From the NCBI RefSeq assembly GCF_003463825.1, contig NZ_QSDY01000049.1, positions 1-13,383 of the forward strand: a DNA stretch of 13,383 nt. Reading direction: 5' to 3'. The position numbers were made by a program, and so were the translations under genes. The notes below the pieces were generated by a model, which saw nothing but the letters and a program-made list of their open reading frames with translations, was not told the origin of the DNA and ran no database searches. Positions 5,541 to 11,525 of this stretch are shown one piece after another. The DNA comes from Veillonella sp. AM51-8BH (GTDB lineage: Bacteria; Bacillota; Negativicutes; Veillonellales; Veillonellaceae). Every line of letters starts with the position of its first letter. Position 1 is the stretch's first letter.

Positions 5541-6404
5541 ATGGGATTTTTGAAAAAGGATATATCCCGTCGCCAGTTTATTGGTGGTGCTTTAGCGTTA
5601 GCAGCCGCATCAGCGGTACCGTCGTTTATACGAGGTGCCTATAAGCCAACACAATCTGATTCGTTACAAGTATGGACTTGTGGAGGATTATCTGAAGCAT
5701 TTCTCGATTTAAACCAAGTCTACACGATGCATACAGGGCACAATATTCAGTACACTGGTGCCTTTGCAGGTGCTATTGGTAAATCGTTGCTTGCTGAAAA
5801 GAGTCGCACAGAAGTCTTTGGTGCTCGCGGTTTAGAGTTGGCAAAGAACATGCGCAAAAAGGGCGTAAGTATTGCTTTTGAACCATTATGTTTTACGGAT
5901 TATGTTATTGTTACACCTAAGGGGAATCCCGCAGGGATTCGCGATTTGAAGGATATGGCAGAGCCCGGTGTACGCGTTATGTTACCGTTAGGTGCATCCC
6001 CTCCTGGTAGTGCTTCCGTAAAGGGGATTATGAAACTGTCAGGCTTAACCGATGGTATTATGAAAAACATGATAGCCGAAAATGCTTGTGTTATCTCCAT
6101 GATGTGTGACCTTGTAGAAGGTAAAGCAGATGTATCCATTATTGAAAAGCGTCTTACCACACATGATCGATTCAAGGATCGTATTGAGTACTTCTCCATT
6201 CCTGCACAATTTGTGCCGCCTGCACCACTTACTTTCACCATTAATACAATGAAATATGTACAAGATCGTGCACTAGCTGCCGATTATATTGAATTTACAC
6301 GGTCCCAAGAAGGACAACAAATCTTAGAAAATCACGGATTCACATCCGTTCATAGTGCGAGAGGTCTCGATTTGATAGAAAGGTTTGGTGTAAAAGATGT
6401 GTAG
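5541..6404 (+). CDS. Tat-exported ModA-like extracytoplasmic substrate-binding protein
   Basis: I choose the ATG at 5541, just after AAAGGTGGT, rather than the GTG at 5523, giving 287 aa. The N-terminus has a twin-arginine signal: S9-R10-R11-Q-F-I followed by GGALALAAASA. The mature part resembles the molybdate/anion-binding ModA fold (SBP_bac_11): an opening VWTCGGLSEAF, where ModA usually has FAAASL; GAFAGAIGKSLLAE; then FTDYVIVTPKGNPAGIRDLKD and a C-terminal YIEFTRSQEGQQILENHGF. Cys47 in the first ligand loop is unusual for ModA and hints at a different ligand. Tat export implies folding, perhaps ligand or cofactor loading, in the cytoplasm. No ABC permease or ATPase is adjacent. The stop overlaps the start of the NapH-like gene by 8 bp, so the two are probably coupled. 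Confidence 0.82.
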   Translation: MGFLKKDISRRQFIGGALALAAASAVPSFIRGAYKPTQSDSLQVWTCGGLSEAFLDLNQVYTMHTGHNIQYTGAFAGAIGKSLLAEKSRTEVFGARGLELAKNMRKKGVSIAFEPLCFTDYVIVTPKGNPAGIRDLKDMAEPGVRVMLPLGASPPGSASVKGIMKLSGLTDGIMKNMIAENACVISMMCDLVEGKADVSIIEKRLTTHDRFKDRIEYFSIPAQFVPPAPLTFTINTMKYVQDRALAADYIEFTRSQEGQQILENHGFTSVHSARGLDLIERFGVKDV

Positions 6405-7203
6405 TCATTGTCCATCATCAGCAACCTGTGGGTCTCAAGGTAGTTCTGGTGTATCTGGGAAACAAGCCCCTAAGAATTTAACGCTTTGGCGTCGTATCGT
6501 ACAGTTTATATTCCTCTTTATTATGGGGAAATGGGTATATTATGGTATATTCCGATGCCCTTATATCGTGCCGTTTGTTAACTGTGAAAGCTGCTCCATG
6601 ATTACCTGCTGGGGCCGTATTACCACATATTTCTATGCTTGGTGGATTATTCTGCCAATTATGGTTGTATTCTTTGGCCGTGCGTTCTGTAGCTGGTTTT
6701 GTCCAAGTGGATGGGTTAACCAAATGCTGGGAAAAATATCTATGGGGCCTTTAAGAAATCGTAAGAATTATATGCGATTCCTACAACTCGGCATGGTAGC
6801 TACTATAATTTTAGGTCTTATTGTGTATTTTAAATTTGGTAATCCCCGTATTATGATTCCTATTCGGACGAGCGATGAATATTTTAATGCAGTCATTTTA
6901 TCTATGCAGTTCTCAGAATGGTATTGGGCGGCTCGCACTATAACGGTCGTGTCCATCATTGCTGGTTCCCTTATCATCGCTAATGCTTGGTGCCGATTTG
7001 TATGTCCATTTGGTGGGGTAATGGAATTATTACGGAAAATTTCCATTTTTAAAGTATATAAAACTAGTGATTGTGACGATTGTGATGCGTGTCTACGTAT
7101 TTGTGAAATGGGCACACGACCAAATGAAATGAATTGCACCAACTGTGGTGACTGTTTACATGTATGCCACAAGGATGCTATTAGATTTGGTCGGAAAGGT
7201 TAA
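6397..7203 (+). CDS. NapH-like polyferredoxin membrane protein
   Basis: This 268-aa protein has a Cys-rich N-terminus (MCSHCPSSATC) and about four to five hydrophobic segments. Two motifs of the NapH/CcoG/YccM class follow: GRAFCSWFCPSG at about 95-106 and NAWCRFVCPFGG at about 197-208. The C-terminal domain has two [4Fe-4S] motifs, CDDCDACLRIC and CTNCGDCLHVC. Such proteins pass electrons between the quinone pool and periplasmic or cytoplasmic Fe-S partners. It begins inside the binding-protein gene (8-bp overlap) and ends 2 bp before the NifB-like gene, so a role as electron donor to one of those products is plausible. The N-terminal Cys cluster is not standard for NapH and could bind another cluster. 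Confidence 0.85.
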   Translation: MCSHCPSSATCGSQGSSGVSGKQAPKNLTLWRRIVQFIFLFIMGKWVYYGIFRCPYIVPFVNCESCSMITCWGRITTYFYAWWIILPIMVVFFGRAFCSWFCPSGWVNQMLGKISMGPLRNRKNYMRFLQLGMVATIILGLIVYFKFGNPRIMIPIRTSDEYFNAVILSMQFSEWYWAARTITVVSIIAGSLIIANAWCRFVCPFGGVMELLRKISIFKVYKTSDCDDCDACLRICEMGTRPNEMNCTNCGDCLHVCHKDAIRFGRKG

Positions 7204-7205
7204 TT

Positions 7206-8036
7206 ATGAAAGAAGTTCAAGGACAAAGTTTCCTACAAAATCATCCATGTTACAACAAGGATGCTGCCGCTAATTGGGGACGTTTACATTTGCCAGTAGC
7301 ACCAAATTGTAACATTCAATGTAATTATTGTAATCGCAAGTACGATTGCGCTAATGAAAATAGACCTGGTGTGACACAGCATGTATATACGCCACAAGAG
7401 GCAGCAGCCTTTGTGCATAAGGTATTTGATGCACGCAAAGATATTTCTGTTGTCGGCATTGCAGGGCCTGGTGATCCTATGTGTGATGCAGATAAGACAC
7501 TGGAAACCTTCCGCCTCGTAAAAAAAGATTTTCCCCATGTTATGCTCTGTTTATCTAGTAATGGTTTAGCCGTACCTGATTATATCGATGAAATCGCTGA
7601 TTTAGGGATTACTCATGTTACGATTACCGCTAATGCTATCGATCCAGAAATTGGTAAATATGTGTATTCCATGGTTCGCTATGATGGAAATATTTACAAG
7701 GGAATCGATGGGGCTCGTATTTTGTTAGAACGTCAGGCTGAAAGTATTCGAAAATTAAAGGAAAAGAACATTATCGTTAAGATTAATACTGTAGTAGTAC
7801 CGGATGTAAATATGAATCATGTACCAGCTATCGCTAAACAAGCGGAAGCCTGGGGCGTGGATTTGATGAACTGTATTGCCATGATTCCGGTTCATGATAC
7901 GGCTTTTGAAAGCCATCGAGGCCCAACTGCGGAGGAAATCGATACTATACGTCAGTTTATTGGTCACTATGTGCCGCAGATGACGCACTGTAAACGTTGT
8001 AGAGCTGATGCTATTGGTCGTTTATGTGAAGCGTAG
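7206..8036 (+). CDS. Radical SAM protein with NifB core, no NifX domain
   Basis: This 276-aa protein keeps the NifB-specific motifs in order. These are HPCYNKDA (H13, C15); the radical SAM triad C35-x3-C39-x2-C42 in CNIQCNYCNRKYDC, with further C48; NENRPGV (E51); GIAGPGDP (about 84-91); and C-terminal HCKRCRADAIG (C262, C265). In nitrogenase maturation NifB fuses two [4Fe-4S] clusters using SAM into NifB-co, [8Fe-9S-C]. Size matches stand-alone archaeal-type NifB, lacking the C-terminal NifX domain of proteobacterial versions. It is the third gene of a tight operon with a ModA-like protein and a NapH-like protein; no nifHDKEN is visible. An oddity is Cys93 right after GDPM. Either nitrogenase genes are elsewhere, or the product matures a different metalloenzyme. 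Confidence 0.88.
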   Translation: MKEVQGQSFLQNHPCYNKDAAANWGRLHLPVAPNCNIQCNYCNRKYDCANENRPGVTQHVYTPQEAAAFVHKVFDARKDISVVGIAGPGDPMCDADKTLETFRLVKKDFPHVMLCLSSNGLAVPDYIDEIADLGITHVTITANAIDPEIGKYVYSMVRYDGNIYKGIDGARILLERQAESIRKLKEKNIIVKINTVVVPDVNMNHVPAIAKQAEAWGVDLMNCIAMIPVHDTAFESHRGPTAEEIDTIRQFIGHYVPQMTHCKRCRADAIGRLCEA

Positions 8037-8044
8037 AAGCATAA

Positions 8045-8077
8045 AAGGCTATATACCGAAGTATATAGCCTTAACGA
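8045..8077. terminator. Shared convergent terminator with UUCG loop
   Basis: A perfect 12-bp stem, aaggctatatac (8045-8056) and gtatatagcctt (8061-8072), separates two convergent genes. On the minus strand the loop is C(UUCG)G and the stem is followed by ttttatgc, so it is strongest for the cysteine desulfurase gene. In the plus direction the T-tract is weak. Confidence 0.85.
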
Positions 8078-8084
8078 TTATGTA

Positions 8085-9242
8085 TTATTTAGTATTTTTT
8101 ACGATTTTATTTAGCGCAGACAATGCGGATTTCACATCTTCATATGTATTGGTATAGCCGAAGGAAAAGCGCACAGTTCCTTCTGGATAGGTTCCTAGTG
8201 TTTGGTGTGCTCGCGGGGCACAGTGGAGACCAACACGTGTCATGATGTGATAATTAGATTCTAGTTCGTAAGCAATGCTGGCCGGATCCATACTATCGAT
8301 TGTGATGGATACAACGGCAGTTCTATCTTGGATATCTTGTTTACCAACGATGTTAATACCATCTATTGATTGTAATCCTTCTAGAAAGGCTTGTGTTAAC
8401 GCTAGCTCGTGATTGTGAATGTTCTCCATTCCTTGTGACTCAATATAGGAGAGGCCTTCATTGAGACCTATGATGCCAGGTAGATTTAACGTGCCTGCTT
8501 CAAAGGCGTCGGGCATATGGGTAGGCATCGTTTCTAAATGTGAGAAGCTACCTGTACCGCCAGCGATAAGAGGGGTTAAGATTTGCGCCATTTCTTTGGT
8601 TAAAATAATGCCACCAATACCTTGTGGTCCCAATAAGCCTTTATGCCCCGTAAAGCAAAGTGCATCTATATGATATGCTTTCACATCAATAGGGATAACA
8701 CCAGCTGTTTGGGCTGCGTCTACAATGAAATGTAGATTATGAGCCTTGCAGATAGCACCTATTGATTCAATAGGCTGTATGGTGCCACATACATTAGATG
8801 CGTGGTTGGTAATAATAGCCACTGTATTTGGACGGATAAGAGACTTAATGGCATCTATTTCAATAGAGCCTGTAACATCACAAGGAATAATATCAAAGGT
8901 AATGCCCTTATCTAGTAGTTGGGTAAGTGGTCTCATGACTGCGTTGTGCTCCATAGCGCTAACGAGTACATGATCACCGGCTTTCAACAGGCCCTTGATG
9001 ACCATGTTTAAGCTCATTGTCACATTCTGCGTAAAAGTGACGTGAGATGGATCATGACCGTTGAATAAAGTATTTAGTCGTTGTCTCGTTGTATAGATAA
9101 TATCCTCTACATCGTAGGCGAGGGCGTAGGAGCCACGGTTAATATTGATACCATAGTTCGTTATATAGTTTGCCATGGCATTAGCCACATTAGGTGCTTT
9201 AGGGAACGTGGTACTTGCATTATCTAAATAGATATAGTTCAT
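8085..9242 (-). CDS. Cysteine desulfurase / class V aminotransferase, selenium-associated type
   Basis: I start at ATG 9242, preceded by GGAG, giving 385 aa beginning MNYIYLDNASTTFPKAP; the frame is open further upstream without a ribosome site. PLP enzyme features are FTGHKGLLGPQG, with the Schiff-base Lys, and DAAQTAGVIPID upstream of it. The cysteine loop is VGLHCAPRAHQTLG, with its Cys preceding a C-terminal GTVRFSFGYTNT. This is the EF2568-type family (TIGR01977, recalled), which often accompanies yedE and DUF3343 in selenium-using genomes. It would release S or Se from cysteine or selenocysteine. Here it is divergent from exactly those two genes, and convergent with the NifB-like operon, which would also need sulfide for cluster building. 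Housekeeping IscS/NifS are longer relatives with other loop motifs. Confidence 0.88.
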   Translation of the reverse strand: MNYIYLDNASTTFPKAPNVANAMANYITNYGININRGSYALAYDVEDIIYTTRQRLNTLFNGHDPSHVTFTQNVTMSLNMVIKGLLKAGDHVLVSAMEHNAVMRPLTQLLDKGITFDIIPCDVTGSIEIDAIKSLIRPNTVAIITNHASNVCGTIQPIESIGAICKAHNLHFIVDAAQTAGVIPIDVKAYHIDALCFTGHKGLLGPQGIGGIILTKEMAQILTPLIAGGTGSFSHLETMPTHMPDAFEAGTLNLPGIIGLNEGLSYIESQGMENIHNHELALTQAFLEGLQSIDGINIVGKQDIQDRTAVVSITIDSMDPASIAYELESNYHIMTRVGLHCAPRAHQTLGTYPEGTVRFSFGYTNTYEDVKSALSALNKIVKNTK

Positions 9243-9279
9243 AGGTAATCTCCATGAATAACAAGGTGTATTTATGGTT

Positions 9280-9326
9280 ATTATATCATGAGTCATATAC
9301 TTGATAGGGTGGGAGTATATACTCAT
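9280..9326. promoter_or_regulatory. Divergent promoter/operator region between cysteine desulfurase and yedE
   Basis: On the minus strand TGA-TATAAT (-10 at 9285-9280) is an extended -10 promoter for the desulfurase gene. Between the two genes is an inverted repeat, atgagtcatatac (9288-9300) with gtatatactcat (9315-9326), differing by one base. Its right part contains a perfect 12-bp palindrome gagtatatactc (9313-9324). It could be an operator serving both directions. I see no certain yedE promoter hexamer pair; TATACT at 9318-9323 is a possible -10. Confidence 0.4.
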
Positions 9327-9362
9327 ATATTTGTAGTGTAGTTTGTTTGAAAGGAGTTTATT

Positions 9363-10424
9363 ATGAGTGGGTCTCATGAAAAAAGGAATTTAATTATTGC
9401 AGGCCTTATTATTGGCGCTATTGCAGGCTTCCTCGTATTAGCTGGCAATCCAGGCAATATGGGCTTCTGTATTGCTTGCTTTATTCGCGATACTGTCGGT
9501 GGCCTAGGTTTACATCGTGCTGTACCAGTACAGTACATTCGTCCAGAAATTATTGGTCTTATTTTAGGGGCTTATGTATTGTCCATGATTCGTGGTGAAC
9601 ATCAAAGCAAAGGTGGTTCTTCTCCAATTATTCGATTTATTCTCGGCTTCTTTGTTATGATTGGTGCTTTGATGTTCCTCGGTTGTCCGATTCGTATGAT
9701 TTTAAGACTTGGCGGCGGGGACTTAAATGCGTTGTTTGGTATTGCTGGTTTTGCTGGTGGTATCGGCTTTGGTACTATATTCTTGAAAAAAGGTTATTCT
9801 TTACAGCGTACCTATGCATTGAGTAAATTAGAGTCCGCTATGATGCCTGCTATCCAAGTTGGTTTGCTAGTTTTAGTAGTAGCGGCTCCAGCATTTATCT
9901 TCTTTAGTCAAAAAGGTCCTGGTGCTATGCATGCACCTTGGTTAATTTCTTTGGCGGCAGGCCTCGTGGTAGGTGGCTTATCTCAAGTTAGTCGTCTTTG
10001 TACCGTTGGTGGTTTCCGCGATTTATTCTTGTTCAAAAAATCTATCCTTATCTTTGGCTATTTAGCTGTTCTCATTGGTGTATTTGTTGTAAATATTAGC
10101 TTTGGTAATTTCCATCTTGGCTTTGAAAACCAACCGATTGCACATACAGATGGATTATGGAACTTCCTAGGTATGGCACTTGCAGGTTTCTGTAGTGTAT
10201 TGCTCGGTGGCTGCCCATTGCGTCAATTGATCATGACTGGTGAAGGTAACTCTGACTCTGCTGTAACGGTGCTCGGTCTTGCAGCAGGTGCTGCATTCGC
10301 TCATAACTTTGGTTTAGCTGCTTCTGGTGCTGGCCCTACATTGAATGGTCAAATTGCAGTAGGTATTGGTTTTGTAGTAGCTCTTATCATTGCTATCCTT
10401 AATACAAAACGAGCAAATGCGTAG
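9363..10424 (+). CDS. yedE: YedE/FdhT-type selenium/sulfur membrane transporter
   Basis: A 353-aa integral membrane protein with about nine to ten hydrophobic segments arranged as two related halves, typical of the YeeE/YedE family. Conserved Cys motifs are MGFCIACFIRD (C36, C39), LGCPIRM (C108), LCTVGG in the second half and GGCPLRQL near the end. GCPIR and GCPLR are the paired half-repeat signatures. The MGFCIACFIRD start is typical of the YedE branch linked to selenium metabolism (TIGR04112, recalled; FdhT in epsilonproteobacteria). Relatives import thiosulfate or another reduced S/Se species. The ATG follows AAAGGAG at 7 nt. DUF3343 lies 17 bp downstream, an operon that fits selenium or sulfur delivery. 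Confidence 0.9.
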   Translation: MSGSHEKRNLIIAGLIIGAIAGFLVLAGNPGNMGFCIACFIRDTVGGLGLHRAVPVQYIRPEIIGLILGAYVLSMIRGEHQSKGGSSPIIRFILGFFVMIGALMFLGCPIRMILRLGGGDLNALFGIAGFAGGIGFGTIFLKKGYSLQRTYALSKLESAMMPAIQVGLLVLVVAAPAFIFFSQKGPGAMHAPWLISLAAGLVVGGLSQVSRLCTVGGFRDLFLFKKSILIFGYLAVLIGVFVVNISFGNFHLGFENQPIAHTDGLWNFLGMALAGFCSVLLGGCPLRQLIMTGEGNSDSAVTVLGLAAGAAFAHNFGLAASGAGPTLNGQIAVGIGFVVALIIAILNTKRANA

Positions 10425-10441
10425 GCTAGAAATGAGTAATT

Positions 10442-10690
10442 ATGAAATATATTGCTACATTTTACTCTCACTTTGGAGCGATTCGCTTCAAGCGTGAAGC
10501 CCCTGAAGGGGTAAGAAATATAGAACTTCGTCCGGTGCCACGCGATTTGAGTTCCTCCTGTGGTACAAGTGCATCCTTTGATGCCGGTGAAAGCTTTACG
10601 TTCACAGACGATCCAACAGAGGAAATTGAACAAATCGTTGCTATCACCGATGAGGGGTATAAAACTATATTTGAAAGTCCCAATAAATAA
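10442..10690 (+). CDS. DUF3343 putative Se/S carrier-like protein
   Basis: An 82-aa soluble protein starting MKYIATFYSHFGAIRFKRE and containing LRPVPRDLSSSCGTSASF, with its single Cys at position 40. This matches my memory of the DUF3343 family, annotated as putative Se/S carriers because they co-occur with YedE, YedF and EF2568-type desulfurases. The Cys would accept per- or selenosulfide. It follows yedE by 17 bp and ends before a bidirectional terminator. No good SD is seen beyond GAAATGAG, so translation may be modest or coupled to yedE. No selD, selA or yedF is present in the window. Confidence 0.85.
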   Translation: MKYIATFYSHFGAIRFKREAPEGVRNIELRPVPRDLSSSCGTSASFDAGESFTFTDDPTEEIEQIVAITDEGYKTIFESPNK

Positions 10691-10747
10691 ACATTACAGC
10701 CTTTTAGCATTGCTAATCTTAGTGGTTCTATAATCATTATGTAATGT

Positions 10748-10783
10748 AAAAGAGGAGCTATCCGTTGGATAGCTCCTCTTTGT
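10748..10783. terminator. Bidirectional terminator between yedE operon and merR gene
   Basis: Perfect 14-bp stem, aagaggagctatcc (10750-10763) with ggatagctcctctt (10767-10780) and loop gtt. It has tttgtt on the plus side and ttttacatt on the minus side, so it can serve both convergent transcripts. Confidence 0.9.
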
Positions 10784-11280
10784 TATACAGCTTTATATTT
10801 TTTAGGTGATTCACCTTTTTCAGCGGCTTCTTTATCGGCGCGCCATTTGCGTTCGAAATACTTATGATACTCTACAGGAACGTCATCAGGTGTTAAGCTT
10901 TCATAAAAACTAGTAGTTCCATTTGCCTGAGCTTGTTCATAAAACCATGTTTTAAATTCTAGCATGGACAAGCGTGCTTGTAGGCTTTCGATTTCTACTA
11001 ATACGCGATCTCGTTGATTTTTGATAATAGATAATCTTTCATTAATGCGACTATCACCTTCGACGCAGTAGTCGATAAAATGTTTGATTTCCTTAATAGG
11101 CATACCGGTATGCTTCATGCATTCAATCAATTCTAACCAATCCATATCTGTGTCATGGAATACACGGATACCACCAGCAGAACGTTCTACGAAGGGCAAT
11201 AGACCTTCTTTATCATAGTAACGCAATGTAGAAGGTGCCACATTTAGTTTTTTTGCGATTTCGCCAACAGTATATGTCAT
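10783..11280 (-). CDS. MerR-family regulator, AdhR/NmlR-like
   Basis: A 165-aa regulator with an N-terminal winged helix-turn-helix, MTYTVGEIAKKLNVAPSTLRYYDKEGLLPF, and the second element GGIRVFHDTDMDWLELIECMKHTGMPIKEIKHFI. A coiled-coil dimer helix follows at about 78-115, then a short C-terminal tail. Cys54 in ECMKHTGM sits where AdhR-type regulators carry their aldehyde-reactive Cys. No metal-binding Cys cluster of MerR/CueR/ZntR type is present, so an electrophile or organic signal is more likely than a metal. The start has an excellent AAGGAGG site. It is divergent from the DXS-like gene, whose promoter shows MerR-type architecture; autoregulation is likely since its own promoter overlaps the same dyad. 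Confidence 0.92.
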   Translation of the reverse strand: MTYTVGEIAKKLNVAPSTLRYYDKEGLLPFVERSAGGIRVFHDTDMDWLELIECMKHTGMPIKEIKHFIDYCVEGDSRINERLSIIKNQRDRVLVEIESLQARLSMLEFKTWFYEQAQANGTTSFYESLTPDDVPVEYHKYFERKWRADKEAAEKGESPKKYKAV

Positions 11281-11379
11281 AGGACCTCCTTATGGGTTCA
11301 TATTAAATTTGTAAATACATTTTGTGTCAGGAGTAATGTATTGAGCATGTAGTATACGTATATATTTTTAAAGGTTAGA

Positions 11380-11385
11380 ATTATA
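11380..11385 (-). promoter_or_regulatory. Possible -10 element of the merR-family gene
   Basis: TATAAT on the minus strand (11385-11380), with TTAAGT (11408-11403) 17 bp upstream as a weak -35. That -35 coincides with the left arm of the MerR dyad, so bound regulator would cover it. The leader would be about 95 nt; a 10-bp palindrome tatacgtata lies in it at 11353-11362. Confidence 0.4.
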
Positions 11386-11399
11386 TTTTACGTTTTCGC

Positions 11400-11430
11400 T
11401 TGACTTAAACCTAACTTTAAGTTCTATACT
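11400..11430 (+). promoter_or_regulatory. MerR-type promoter with 19-bp spacer and operator dyad
   Basis: TTGACT (11400-11405) and TATACT (11425-11430) are separated by 19 bp instead of 17. A perfect dyad, acttaaa (11403-11409) and tttaagt (11416-11422), lies between and overlaps the -35. Over-long spacers with a central dyad are the hallmark of promoters that MerR-family activators open by DNA untwisting. The adjacent divergent MerR gene is the obvious regulator and the DXS-like gene the target. Confidence 0.88.
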
Positions 11431-11469
11431 TATTACATGTTGGAAATACAGTATAGCACGGTTAGTAAG

Positions 11470-11497
11470 ACAATACAAATTCTAAAGGTTGTATTGT
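11470..11497 (+). other. Leader hairpin upstream of the DXS-like gene
   Basis: A perfect 9-bp stem, acaatacaa (11470-11478) with ttgtattgt (11489-11497), lies in the 5' UTR about 15 nt before the SD. There is no T-tract, so it is not a terminator. It may stabilise the mRNA or modulate translation. Confidence 0.45.
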
Positions 11498-11525
11498 TAC
11501 ACGATACCTAATGAAAGGAACACAT

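Noticed and set aside
6768..7172. Minus-strand ORF of 134 codons inside the NapH-like gene
   Set aside because: It lies opposite the conserved Cys motifs and has no support as a gene.
10349..10737. Two minus-strand ORFs over DUF3343 and the end of yedE
   Set aside because: Both are shadows of the conserved plus-strand frames; no promoter or ribosome site was seen.
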